In this document: positions 1-8,901 of the stretch, one piece after another | Position numbering within the stretch: the stretch's first letter is position 1 | Layout: each line of letters starts with the position of its first letter | Assembly: GCA_024276695.1 (NCBI GenBank) | Contig: JAJRWR010000017.1 | Coordinates: 1-64,000 of the forward strand | DNA length: 64,000 bases | Source of the DNA: an archaeon | GTDB taxonomy: Archaea > Thermoproteota > Nitrososphaeria > Nitrososphaerales > Nitrosopumilaceae | Direction: 5' to 3' | Translations under genes and position numbers: made by a program | Notes under the pieces: generated by a model | Seen by the model: only the letters and a program-made list of their open reading frames with translations | The model's database searches: none | Told to the model about the DNA's origin: nothing

Positions 1-1206
1 AAGGTATTTCGAGGTTTTTAACAATGATTTCTTTGATGATGTTATCTGCGTGTTTACCTTGACAAAGTCCAAAACAGAAAGCGATCCTCTAATTTTCCCA
101 AATCCATTTGTTGGAAGAATGTGATTTGAGCCTAGAATATAGTCACTTGCAGATGAAGGAGTGTTATTTCCAATCAGAATCAGTCCAGATGAGGTGATTT
201 TTGAGGATATTGATTCAGGATTTTTAGTCATTATTTGCAAGTGTTCAGGAGCCAAAATATTTGCTAGTTTAATCATATCAGAATTTGTTTTGCATATTCC
301 AATAAATCCATTATTTTTCAGACTAAATTTAGCAATTTTTCCTCTCTGGATTTTTGGAATTAATTCTGAAATAATTTTGTTCACGGACGTTGCAAGTTTT
401 TTAGATGTTGTAATCAAATAACAAAAAGTATCATCGCTATGTTCTGCTTGAGAAATCAAATCCAGTGCGACAAATTTTGGATTTGCGGAGTTGTCTGCCA
501 TAATTCCTAATTCAGTAGGACCTGCAAGCATGTCAATCCCAGTTTGATCACTGACCAAAGATTTTGCAGTTGTTACAAATGCACCACCAGGACCTACAAT
601 TTTGTCAACTTTGGGGATAGACTTTGTACCATAAGATAGTGCTGCAATAGATTGTACACCTCCTGTTTTGTAAATCTCATCAGATCCACAAATATCAGCA
701 GATACAATTGTTAATGGATCAATTTTCCCATCAGAGTTTGGCGGGGATACAACCACAACTCTTTTGACTCCTGCAATTTTAGCTGGAACCACAGACATTA
801 TAACTGAACTTGGATATTTTGCCAGTCCACCAGGAACATAACATCCTACACTTTGAAGCGGTATGAATTTTTTTATAATTTTTATTCCATCTTGATTAAT
901 TGTTTTATTTTTTAGCAATGATTTGACAGTAGATTCTGTTTTGCCAAGCTTTACTTTTGCTAATTGTAACGCATCAAGTTCAATTTTTGAGATCTTGGAA
1001 TATGCGTGTTTTATTTCATTTTGAGATAAACGTAATGAAGAGATGTTTGCTTTGCTAAATTTTTTTTCATATTTTTTAATTGCAGCATCGCCATTTTTTT
1101 TAACATCTTTTAGAATGGATTCGACTATAGTTTTGTTATTTTGAGGCTGTTTTGGGATAATTCTTGCTGCAAACTTTTCGACATTAGATACCTTGATTAT
1201 TCTCAT
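1..1206 (-). CDS. hisD: Histidinol dehydrogenase (partial, C-terminus beyond window)
   Basis: Catalyses the last two steps of histidine synthesis, NAD-dependent oxidation of L-histidinol to histidine, in the cytosol. The frame is open from an ATG at 1206 to the window edge, 402 codons, so only about 25 residues of the usual 425-430 are missing. Visible motifs are the Zn/catalytic segment SQAEHSDD and the substrate loop VGPGGAFVTTAK (GPGNAYV in most homologues, so N is G here). The start overlaps the hisG stop by one base (TGATG), indicating translational coupling. Family assignment is firm. Confidence 0.95.
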   Translation of the reverse strand, partial: MRIIKVSNVEKFAARIIPKQPQNNKTIVESILKDVKKNGDAAIKKYEKKFSKANISSLRLSQNEIKHAYSKISKIELDALQLAKVKLGKTESTVKSLLKNKTINQDGIKIIKKFIPLQSVGCYVPGGLAKYPSSVIMSVVPAKIAGVKRVVVVSPPNSDGKIDPLTIVSADICGSDEIYKTGGVQSIAALSYGTKSIPKVDKIVGPGGAFVTTAKSLVSDQTGIDMLAGPTELGIMADNSANPKFVALDLISQAEHSDDTFCYLITTSKKLATSVNKIISELIPKIQRGKIAKFSLKNNGFIGICKTNSDMIKLANILAPEHLQIMTKNPESISSKITSSGLILIGNNTPSSASDYILGSNHILPTNGFGKIRGSLSVLDFVKVNTQITSSKKSLLKTSKYL

Positions 1207-2198
1207 CAATTTTCTTCGTCACGCTTTATCTCCTCAAGTTCAAGTATTTGTCGTGGTTCATGAACTACAAGTCCCTGAGCAATCTTCCTTAATTTAGGGA
1301 TGAGTTTGTGGAATTCTTCTTTTTTGATGACTGTATTTACTCCAAACCATCCCTCTTCGCTTAGTGGACTTATTGTAGGTTTTTTCAGAGAAGGCATCTG
1401 TGTCAAAAGTTTTTTCAGATTTTTTTCTTCAACATTCAGGTAAATGTGTAAGAATTTTCTGCCATGAACTGCACCTCTCATTAAAGTGACAATATCAAAT
1501 ATTTTTTCACGTTTTTTAGGATCTCTTAGTGATTTTTTATTTACAATCAAATGTGCAGTGGAAGTAAGAACTTCATCAACAATTTTGAGTTTATTTTGTT
1601 TTAGGGTTGTACCTGTTTCTGTTACATCCATTATCGCATCAACATCCTCAGGAGGTTTTGCTTCAGTTGCACCAAAGGACAAATGAATTTGAACATTTTT
1701 GTTGTTTCCCAATCTTACCCAAGGGGTTACAATCAAAGGATCTTTTGAACCGTGATATTTTTTGTAAGATTTTGATTGCTTTAGAAATTTTGAGGCAGTT
1801 GTAAGATATTCAGATGAAATTCTAAGTGTTTTTTTCTTTTTACCATAATCTGCAATCATTTCATCAAGATTTTTGTAACGGTATTTGTCAGGAAAAGCAA
1901 TTACTAGTCTAATTTTACCATATTCTAAATCCAGTATCGGTTCGACATCAGAATTTGTTTCCCCCATCCAATCCTTGCCAGTAATTCCCACATCATACAA
2001 TCCTTCTGCAACTAATGTTGGGATTTCTTGAGGGCGAAGCATTTTAACAACAATGCTTGTGTCATCCAGATAAACTCGATAAGTTCTACTTTTTCTATTT
2101 ACTCTAGTCCAGGATTTTTCCAATAGTTTGAATGTGGCATCCTCTAGACTTCCTTTTGGAATAGCAAATTTTACTTCAGACATTTTTAATATTTTCAT
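1206..2198 (-). CDS. hisG: ATP phosphoribosyltransferase, long form
   Basis: First and committed step of histidine synthesis: ATP plus PRPP gives phosphoribosyl-ATP. At up to 330 residues it is the long form, with the catalytic bilobal domain (FAIPKGSLEDATFKLLEKS near the start, GLYDVGITGKDW) and a C-terminal ACT-like regulatory domain (last ~90 residues), so histidine feedback inhibition is expected. Two ATGs are possible, 2198 and 2183 (MSEVKF). A TATA-like TTATATACC centred about 26 bases before 2183 favours a leaderless start at 2183. It is followed directly by hisD. Confidence 0.95.
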   Translation of the reverse strand: MKILKMSEVKFAIPKGSLEDATFKLLEKSWTRVNRKSRTYRVYLDDTSIVVKMLRPQEIPTLVAEGLYDVGITGKDWMGETNSDVEPILDLEYGKIRLVIAFPDKYRYKNLDEMIADYGKKKKTLRISSEYLTTASKFLKQSKSYKKYHGSKDPLIVTPWVRLGNNKNVQIHLSFGATEAKPPEDVDAIMDVTETGTTLKQNKLKIVDEVLTSTAHLIVNKKSLRDPKKREKIFDIVTLMRGAVHGRKFLHIYLNVEEKNLKKLLTQMPSLKKPTISPLSEEGWFGVNTVIKKEEFHKLIPKLRKIAQGLVVHEPRQILELEEIKRDEEN

Positions 2199-2204
2199 TT
2201 TTTA

Positions 2205-2213
2205 GGTATATAA
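2205..2213 (-). promoter_or_regulatory. TATA-like box upstream of hisG
   Basis: TTATATACC on the minus strand lies between the hmgA stop and hisG, about 26 bases before the second hisG ATG. This is the spacing expected for an archaeal leaderless transcript. It suggests hisG-hisD has its own promoter and is not only read through from hmgA. Confidence 0.4.
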
Positions 2214-2221
2214 TCTCATGT

Positions 2222-3478
2222 TTAAATTTGCCCAAGTAATTCTTTAGCTCTATCAAGTGAAATTTTCTTTTCTTCAATCATTTTTCGAACAATATCATCA
2301 ATTTGTTCAGATGTAGCACCTGCAGCAGCTGCCAAATTTCTTGCGTGAAGACGCATGTGTCCTTTTTGAATTCCTTCAGTAGCAAGTGCTCTAATGGCAC
2401 TATAATTTTGGGCTAAACCAGTGGCAGTCATTACACATGCTAGTTCTTGCGCAGATGATGCTCCCAAAATTTTTGTACAAACTTTGGCTACAGGATGAAC
2501 GTTTGCAATTCCTCCCACAATGCCTACAGAAAGTGGGATTTCCAAAGTTCCAACTAAATTTCCATCATCATCCTTACTCCATTTACTCAAAGAACGGTAT
2601 TTTCCAGATTGTGCTGCATATGCATTTGCTGCAGCTTCAATGGCTCTACTATCTTGACCAACAGCATTTGCAACAGCTATAGTTCCATTCATTATACCTT
2701 TGTTATGAGTAACAGCTCTATACACATCATTATCAGCAAATTCAAACGCAGAGATGATATTATCGACAACTTGTTTGCCACCAACTGCTTCCTTTTCAAA
2801 TACAGCTTTCGCTTTAGCTATTCGTCTAGTAGAATAATTAGATAAAATACGAAGCAATGCTTTACCGCCAGTGATTTTTTCAATTAAAGGCGAAATAGCC
2901 TCACACATGGTATTAGTTACATTAGCACCCATTGCATCACCCACATCTATTAGCAATTCGACAATGAGCATTTTTCCAGATGGCGTATCAATTTCTTTGC
3001 ATGAAACTTCTTTTGCACCTTTTCCCATTTTAGATAAAGTATTACTTTTAGAATTTGCAAGTTGGATAAGTTCATTTGAAGAGTTTTTAATTTGAGAAAC
3101 AGCTGAAGGTATGTCAACATCTAACATCTGTATTTGTCCAATACTAAACGATTCATCTGCAGAAACTTCAAAACCGCCTTTAATTCGTGCAATTTTAGCT
3201 CCCTTTGATGCTGCAGCAATCACGGATGGTTCTTCAATAACCATAGGAACAACATAATCTTTGCCATTTATCTTGAAATTTGTTGCAACACCCAACGGAA
3301 GCGAAAATGTTCCAATAGCATTCTCTATCATTTTATCTGCTTTGTCAAAAGAAATTCCTCCGTTATCATTTTGCAAAATCTCCAAGTCTTCATCTGAAAG
3401 ATTTGCAAAGTTTGCAACTATGTCTAATCTATCTTTTCTAGATTTTTCAAAAAATTTGGAAATTGATGAATCTGTCAT
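2222..3478 (-). CDS. hmgA: Hydroxymethylglutaryl-CoA reductase, class II
   Basis: Reduces HMG-CoA to mevalonate for archaeal isoprenoid lipids. The 418-residue protein resembles the bacterial class II enzyme (Pseudomonas mevalonii type) along its whole length: ENAIGTFSLPLGVATNF, EEPSVIAAAS, DAMGANVTNT, the catalytic-lysine motif THNKGIMNG, and the C-terminal KGHMRLHARNLA carrying the catalytic histidine. It has no membrane anchor. One base separates it from the upstream propeller gene on the same strand, so the two are probably co-transcribed. Class II in an archaeon implies bacterial origin of the gene. Confidence 0.95.
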   Translation of the reverse strand: MTDSSISKFFEKSRKDRLDIVANFANLSDEDLEILQNDNGGISFDKADKMIENAIGTFSLPLGVATNFKINGKDYVVPMVIEEPSVIAAASKGAKIARIKGGFEVSADESFSIGQIQMLDVDIPSAVSQIKNSSNELIQLANSKSNTLSKMGKGAKEVSCKEIDTPSGKMLIVELLIDVGDAMGANVTNTMCEAISPLIEKITGGKALLRILSNYSTRRIAKAKAVFEKEAVGGKQVVDNIISAFEFADNDVYRAVTHNKGIMNGTIAVANAVGQDSRAIEAAANAYAAQSGKYRSLSKWSKDDDGNLVGTLEIPLSVGIVGGIANVHPVAKVCTKILGASSAQELACVMTATGLAQNYSAIRALATEGIQKGHMRLHARNLAAAAGATSEQIDDIVRKMIEEKKISLDRAKELLGQI

Positions 3479-3479
3479 T

Positions 3480-4571
3480 TTATTTCAATATCCTCAGTAG
3501 TTTATCATCCATACTGTCTGGAAAACCTTTTCCATCAGTATTTGAGGTAATCACATAAAGACTTCCATCTTGACCTTCAACCACATCACGTACACGTCCT
3601 ATACCACTAAGAATTGATTTTTGAGAACTCAATCCCTCTTCAAAATCTAATTGGTATAGATTTGCTGCTCGCATAGATGCCATGACAAATGAAGATTCAA
3701 AATCTAAGGAGTCTCCAGAATAAAATAATATCCCACCAGGCTCTATACTTGGATCATAGCAAAGAATGGCATCTTGAAAATCTTCATTACCAGAACACTG
3801 TTGTTCAGGCCAACCATAGTTTTTTCCTGCTTGAATCAGATTAATTTCATCATTTTTTTCTGGTCCAAATTCTGCTACAAACATATTTCCATCATCATCC
3901 CAAGTCATTCCTTGAGGATTCCTATGTCCCAATGAATAGATTGGCGAGTTAGGAAATGGATTATCATATGGAATTGAGCCGTCATCATTTAATCTTAAAA
4001 TTTTTCCAGACAAAGAGTTAAGATCTTGTGGAAGATGTGATGCATCAGAAACAGTTCCAGTACCTACATACAATTTTTCATCAGGTCCAAATTTTATAAA
4101 ACCACCATTTGTAAATGAAGATGCTGGAATGTAATCTAGGATAGTTTCTGCATCAACTAGTTTGTTTTCAAATTCAGTGATTCTCAAGATCTTATTCCAT
4201 AAATTTCCATCCTCATCATATGTCAAAAATACATACAGATAGTGATTGTTTGAAAAATTTGGATGTAGTGTTATTCCTAACAGTCCACCATCAAACACAT
4301 CAGCAGTACGCAGTGTAGCTAATGGCGATTCTAGCAAAGTATTATTTTGAATTACTCTAATCGTTCCATCTTTTTCTGTAACAAAAATTCTATCATCAGA
4401 AATTGCAATGGCTCTAGGTTTGTTGAGATTTTTAGCTAGAATAGTTACAAAGTCAGATTTGGAATTTGAATTTGGTTCAGGTAATGGAATTGGATCAGTT
4501 GGAGATGTTAAAACAAATACAGAAAATACTACTGCAACAACAATTGCAGCGATTTGTATTTTTTTATCCAT
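3480..4571 (-). CDS. PQQ-dependent sugar dehydrogenase-like beta-propeller protein
   Basis: A 363-residue protein with an N-terminal membrane anchor or signal (hydrophobic residues ~6-25) and a glucose/sorbosone-dehydrogenase six-bladed propeller. Family hallmarks seen are GGLLGITLHPNF, YVGTGT, GHRNPQGMTWD (the His-Arg motif of soluble aldose dehydrogenases) and KNYGWP. The expected role is extracytoplasmic oxidation of an aldose using PQQ, but the substrate and actual PQQ use are unknown, since these archaea do not clearly make PQQ. It is the first gene before hmgA, one base away. Confidence 0.8.
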   Translation of the reverse strand: MDKKIQIAAIVVAVVFSVFVLTSPTDPIPLPEPNSNSKSDFVTILAKNLNKPRAIAISDDRIFVTEKDGTIRVIQNNTLLESPLATLRTADVFDGGLLGITLHPNFSNNHYLYVFLTYDEDGNLWNKILRITEFENKLVDAETILDYIPASSFTNGGFIKFGPDEKLYVGTGTVSDASHLPQDLNSLSGKILRLNDDGSIPYDNPFPNSPIYSLGHRNPQGMTWDDDGNMFVAEFGPEKNDEINLIQAGKNYGWPEQQCSGNEDFQDAILCYDPSIEPGGILFYSGDSLDFESSFVMASMRAANLYQLDFEEGLSSQKSILSGIGRVRDVVEGQDGSLYVITSNTDGKGFPDSMDDKLLRILK

Positions 4572-4625
4572 GAAAAGACAATCTTTTCAAATCCTATTAA
4601 TTACTTTCAAGAATTTGATAAAGCG

Positions 4626-4631
4626 TATATA
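4626..4631 (+). promoter_or_regulatory. TATA box of the initiator tRNA gene
   Basis: TATATA about 25 bases before the mature tRNA start is at the usual distance for TBP/TFB-driven transcription beginning at or just before the tRNA. Confidence 0.5.
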
Positions 4632-4653
4632 CGGCTCAACTTCATTTATGTTC

Positions 4654-4728
4654 AGCGGGGTGGGGAAGCCAGGTCATCCCGGCGGGCTCATAACCCGCAG
4701 TTCAACAGTTCAAATCTGTTCCCCGCTA
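4654..4728 (+). tRNA. Initiator tRNA-Met (CAT)
   Basis: Full cloverleaf: acceptor AGCGGGG with CCCCGCT, anticodon arm GCGGG-CTCATAA-CCCGC, T arm AACAG-TTCAAAT-CTGTT, discriminator A. The anticodon CAT is at 4689-4691. The A1-U72 pair and three consecutive G-C pairs at the base of the anticodon loop mark it as the initiator and not elongator Met or Ile2. No CCA is encoded and no intron is seen. Its last three bases overlap the tiaS stop codon on the other strand. Confidence 0.95.
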
Positions 4729-6054
4729 CTTTTCATATACACAAAACCATGAAAGCGAATTATCAAATTTTGTGGATTTGTTGACAGTCCCAATTCTCTG
4801 TAATGGTCTACTCAGATGTCTATGAGCAGATATTTCTGGGAGATATAGTTGATTTTTTATTTTTCTTGAATTTTTAATAGTAGTTTTTCTAGAAGCTTTT
4901 GCTCCGCATCGAATACACTGAAATCCCTGATCTTTACCTTTGGATTTCATTTTTTTATTGCATTTTTTGCATTCAGGATTTGATAATGTAGTATTTTCTA
5001 CAAGAGAAAGTACATCAAGAAATTCTAGATTAATTATTCGAGGGAAGTTTTTTGAAGCTTTTCTAACCCCACCGCCTACACATATTTTGTCTCCTTTTAA
5101 CAAATTTGATGCAACAGTAGTTATGCCAGTTGGTTTGTAAACTGCACACCAAAATTCATGATTTTTAGAAATAATTTTGAAAAAGACATGACCGCCTTTC
5201 ATAATTTTTGGCATATTAGATACAACTCCAGTAATTTTTCCAGATGCATACGGTTTCATATTTTCAAAATTTAATTCATTTTTCAAATGATCTCCAGTTC
5301 CCTGATTTGATTTAAAAATCATGTAACCATCTAGTTTTTCAGCTGTTTTTAGAATTTTAGTGGCATAAACTAAAGAATCTACATTTTCTCCTCGCACACC
5401 ATAAAAAACAGGATCAGGTCCACGGGGAGTAATTAGAATTCTTCCTTTCTTAGTATCAAAACTGTTAAACGTGTTAGGGAAAGTTTTTTCCTGCATATCT
5501 TTTACACTTTTGCTAGAAATTTTTCTTTCCTTTCCAAATTTTGGTTTTTTACGATAACTCAATAGCTCTAACGTATGATCATGAAAATCATATCCTATAG
5601 CACCAATTGCACCAACTAACCCTTGGCCATTACCTTGATAGTGAACTTCAAGGTTATTTTTTTTAGCAAATTTTTTTGCATTATTTCGATTAATTAGTTG
5701 CCATAAAGCCAATTTACTAAATTTAGTGAATTCAGATGGAATGGAATCACTTTCAAAAAATACCAGTCCAGGGTTTGCACCATTTTTTGTATCAGAATAT
5801 TGTTCAACAAGATTTTTGATTTGGTTTTTTATTTTAGAGGGATTTTTTGTCTTAATCTTCATAGAGACGGCTCCATTTCCTCGTGTTTTCCATGGAATGT
5901 TAGGATTGAATCTGACTAGTCTGGGAAAATCTAAAAATTCTGTTTTTTGTTTTTGTAGCAAACCAACAATTTTGTAAGCAAGAAAGGTGGTACACATTCC
6001 TATAGGTGAATCAGTATCGTCAAATCCAACATTAAGAGTGATTTCTTTTTCCAT
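4726..6054 (-). CDS. tiaS: tRNA(Ile2) 2-agmatinylcytidine synthetase
   Basis: Modifies C34 of tRNA-Ile(CAU) with agmatine so that it reads AUA and not AUG. The 442 residues are the usual length. Seen: the N-terminal GFDDTDSPIGMCTTFLAYK segment, RFNPNIPWKTRGNGAV, then GAIGAIGYDF, an OB-like region, and a C-terminal zinc ribbon (CKKCNKK...CIRCGAKASR). The stop codon TAG lies on the last three bases of the convergent initiator tRNA, leaving no room for a separate terminator. Confidence 0.93.
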   Translation of the reverse strand: MEKEITLNVGFDDTDSPIGMCTTFLAYKIVGLLQKQKTEFLDFPRLVRFNPNIPWKTRGNGAVSMKIKTKNPSKIKNQIKNLVEQYSDTKNGANPGLVFFESDSIPSEFTKFSKLALWQLINRNNAKKFAKKNNLEVHYQGNGQGLVGAIGAIGYDFHDHTLELLSYRKKPKFGKERKISSKSVKDMQEKTFPNTFNSFDTKKGRILITPRGPDPVFYGVRGENVDSLVYATKILKTAEKLDGYMIFKSNQGTGDHLKNELNFENMKPYASGKITGVVSNMPKIMKGGHVFFKIISKNHEFWCAVYKPTGITTVASNLLKGDKICVGGGVRKASKNFPRIINLEFLDVLSLVENTTLSNPECKKCNKKMKSKGKDQGFQCIRCGAKASRKTTIKNSRKIKNQLYLPEISAHRHLSRPLQRIGTVNKSTKFDNSLSWFCVYEK

Positions 6055-6136
6055 GACTTGTTTTAATTAATCAGACATTTTTAGTTGTTGTAAGCTTCAG
6101 TTGATTTAAATTAATAACATACCGTTCCAAGCTGAA

Positions 6137-7132
6137 TTGATCATAATAGATGAAGCGAGAATTTTCAAAGAAATAGAAGAAAAGAAACCAGCATCAGTTT
6201 CATTAAATGGTCCAGATGGCATGTTGCCTCAGGTTCAAGATATGGCAATTAAAATTTCAAAAAAATACGAAATCCCAGCATATGTTTTAGCAGACACAAC
6301 ATGGGGAACTTGTGATTTGAATACAACTGGTTCAAAAATATTAGGAGCGGAAATTCAATTCAACATTGGACATACGATTAACACAGAGTCATTAGAGAAA
6401 AATTTAGTTTTAATTGATGCTTTTGATGATGTTAAGTTTGACAGTGTTGCAGAGAAATGCACAAATCTCTTAAAAGGAAAATTAATTTCTCTAGTTACAG
6501 ATAGTCAACATTTGCATCAAATGGATAAAGTTGAAAAAATTTTAACAAAAAACGGGATTAAAGTAAAAATTGGAAAGGGGAAAGGGCAACTAAATGATGG
6601 TCAAGTATTTGGATGTGAATTTTATCCCGCAACAGAATTAAAAAAAGAAGTAGACGCCTACGTATTTTTAGGACAAAGCAATTTTCATGCCGCAGGTATT
6701 GCATTATCAACAAATTTACCAACATTTGTTTTAGATCCTTATTTCAATGAAATAAGAGAAGTAACAGAATTTGCACGTACTCTAAAAAAGAAAGCATCTC
6801 TAGCAATATTTAAAGCAGCAGAAGCAAAATCATTTGGAATAATTATTGGATTAAAAGAAGGGCAATTATCCAAAGTATTTGGCTTAAAATTTAAAAAAGA
6901 ATTAGAAAAAGAAGGGAAAAAAGTTCAATTATTTGCACTTACAGATATTACAAATGAGAGATTAAACAATCTTAGAGGAATTGATGCATTTATTCAAGTT
7001 GCGTGCCCAAGAATTTCCACAGATAATCAATTTGACAAGCCGTTATTGTCTACACCGCAGGCTAATGCACTTCTAAAAGTTTTACGAAAAGAAAGCATTG
7101 ATGAATATTTAGAAATTCCACATTGGTTATAG
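6137..7132 (+). CDS. dph2: Diphthamide synthesis radical enzyme (2-(3-amino-3-carboxypropyl)histidine synthase)
   Basis: First step of diphthamide formation on elongation factor 2: transfers the 3-amino-3-carboxypropyl group of SAM to a histidine, using a [4Fe-4S] cluster. At 331 residues it fits archaeal Dph2. The three cluster cysteines fall in TTWGTCDLN, FGCEFYPA and VACPRIS, one per domain. The start is TTG at 6137 (the next codons read IIIDEAR). It is transcribed away from tiaS. Confidence 0.93.
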   Translation: MIIIDEARIFKEIEEKKPASVSLNGPDGMLPQVQDMAIKISKKYEIPAYVLADTTWGTCDLNTTGSKILGAEIQFNIGHTINTESLEKNLVLIDAFDDVKFDSVAEKCTNLLKGKLISLVTDSQHLHQMDKVEKILTKNGIKVKIGKGKGQLNDGQVFGCEFYPATELKKEVDAYVFLGQSNFHAAGIALSTNLPTFVLDPYFNEIREVTEFARTLKKKASLAIFKAAEAKSFGIIIGLKEGQLSKVFGLKFKKELEKEGKKVQLFALTDITNERLNNLRGIDAFIQVACPRISTDNQFDKPLLSTPQANALLKVLRKESIDEYLEIPHWL

Positions 7133-7741
7133 TTACAATACTAATTTTTTGAATCTAGGGTTATCTAACAATTTTTCAAATATTTTTGATTTTTTTGCTT
7201 TGATTTTATATTGTATTCCTTGAGAAATTGCACGCTCAAGAAGATCTAATGCTTCATCATATTTGGACAACATTGCAAAGTTGCAGGACTTGTCAAACAA
7301 AATATCTCCATTGTCAGGATAATCATTTAGGATTTGATTACAACACAAAATGGATTCATCAAAATTTTCCATAGAAAATAAAATTCGTTCTTTATGATAC
7401 AGGGCAATGTTGTACTTTGGATTGTTCTTTAAGATACTATTACAAATAGATAGCGCGTCATCAAAATTTCCCTGTTTACGAAAGGATGAGATTTTGTTAA
7501 CTAAAACAGATAGATCATCTGGAGAAATTTCTAGAGCAGCATCATAGCACTTCATGGCATTATCAAAGTCTTTTAGTTTGCTTAGAGCATATCCTTTATT
7601 GTTAAGTGAACTCAAATGTTGTGAGTTTTCATCTAGAATTTTATCATAATATGTAATTGCTTCTTGCAGTTTTCCTTGTAAAAATAATCTATTACCTTCA
7701 TCTAAAATTGAGTTTATTCTTGGATCTTCCACAGTAATCAA
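7133..7741 (-). CDS. TPR repeat protein
   Basis: A 202-residue protein built from about five tetratricopeptide repeats (for example GNRLFLQGKLQEAITYYDKI, NKGYALSKLKDFDNAMKCYD). A scaffold or adaptor role is likely; partners are unknown. Its ATG overlaps the upstream dehydrogenase stop by four bases (ATGA), so the two are co-translated. It ends right against dph2 (convergent). A second TPR protein of similar style lies at 56057-56758. Confidence 0.85.
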   Translation of the reverse strand: MITVEDPRINSILDEGNRLFLQGKLQEAITYYDKILDENSQHLSSLNNKGYALSKLKDFDNAMKCYDAALEISPDDLSVLVNKISSFRKQGNFDDALSICNSILKNNPKYNIALYHKERILFSMENFDESILCCNQILNDYPDNGDILFDKSCNFAMLSKYDEALDLLERAISQGIQYKIKAKKSKIFEKLLDNPRFKKLVL

Positions 7742-8823
7742 GATCCAGGTTTGATTAAGATTTTTCCAAACAATCCTTTGCCTTTGAGCATTTTTGTGTG
7801 AGCTATAGCAGCTTCTTCCAGAGAATATACTGAATCAATTATAGATTTTATTTTGCCTTGTGATATCCAATACATGCCTTGTTCTAATTCAGATCTAGTT
7901 CCCTGAGTTGAGCCTAAAATATTGATACCTTTAAAGAAAATATGGCGTAAATCAGTTTTGGCATCATATCCAGTAGTTGCACCAGTTGTAACTATTGTTC
8001 CACCATAATTTAGTAAAGTTAATTCTTTATTCCAGTGAGATCCACCAATATGTTCAAAAATTATATCCACTCCACTAACATCCCCCAAGGGTTTTGGAAT
8101 TTTTTTTGCAATTGAACGTACTTCTTTATGCCAATCTTCTTTTCTGTGATCTACTGCATAATCAGCTCCGAGTTCCAATAGCTTATCTAATTTATCAGGA
8201 CTTGCAGTAGCTATTACAGTGCAACCAAAAAGTTTTGCGATTTGAATTCCATAATTGCCAACTCCAGAACTGCCACCCATTATCAAAACAATTTGTCCAG
8301 GTTGGATTTTTGCTCGACCTACTAACATATGCCATGACGTCAACAAAGTCATTGATGCAGCAGCTGCTTCATCGTATGAAACACCTTCCGGAATTTTAAC
8401 GACATTAACTTCTGGAAGGTGTGTAAATTCACAGTAACCTCCCCATAGCGGACCTGTTTCAAAACCCCATATGGTTCGCTCTCTACAATCAAATTCCCTA
8501 CCATCAGTGCACGCTTTACAAACTCGACAAGACATGTTCCCATGTGATACAACTCTATCTCCAACTTTGATATTTTTAACATCACATCCAATTGCTGTTA
8601 CATCACCAGCAGCATCAGTGCCAGATATGTGAGGCAGTGGAATTGCCAATGGTTTGCCTCTCATCCCCCAAATATCGTCATAGTTTAGAGCGGCTGTTTT
8701 TACTTTGATTATAACTTCATTAGATTTTGGTTCAGGTATTGGAATTTCTTTAATTTTCAAGATTTTAGAAAAATCATCATCGTCAGTATATTGATCATAT
8801 ACTAGAGCTTTCATGATTTCCAT
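7738..8823 (-). CDS. MDR-family dehydrogenase/reductase, copy 1
   Basis: A 361-residue medium-chain dehydrogenase. The structural-zinc lobe is intact (CRVCKACTDGREFDC) and the Rossmann motif is GGSSGVGNYG. The catalytic-zinc ligands of alcohol dehydrogenases are absent: NYDDIWG replaces the CxxD-type motif and SGTDAAG replaces GHE. That pattern fits enoyl/acryloyl-CoA reductases or quinone reductases better than a zinc alcohol dehydrogenase. A close paralogue lies at 58942-60021. The true start may be the second ATG (MKALVYDQY). The substrate is inferred only. Confidence 0.8.
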   Translation of the reverse strand: MEIMKALVYDQYTDDDDFSKILKIKEIPIPEPKSNEVIIKVKTAALNYDDIWGMRGKPLAIPLPHISGTDAAGDVTAIGCDVKNIKVGDRVVSHGNMSCRVCKACTDGREFDCRERTIWGFETGPLWGGYCEFTHLPEVNVVKIPEGVSYDEAAAASMTLLTSWHMLVGRAKIQPGQIVLIMGGSSGVGNYGIQIAKLFGCTVIATASPDKLDKLLELGADYAVDHRKEDWHKEVRSIAKKIPKPLGDVSGVDIIFEHIGGSHWNKELTLLNYGGTIVTTGATTGYDAKTDLRHIFFKGINILGSTQGTRSELEQGMYWISQGKIKSIIDSVYSLEEAAIAHTKMLKGKGLFGKILIKPGS

Positions 8824-8901
8824 CTAATTTTTGAAGATATATGATTTATCAAGATCATTCAAACCACAAACAATTATAATCATAAAAGCAAAATTCTCAA
8901 T

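Noticed and set aside
161-421. 86-codon + strand frame at the left edge
   Set aside because: Antisense to hisD, whose frame is continuous and has catalytic motifs.
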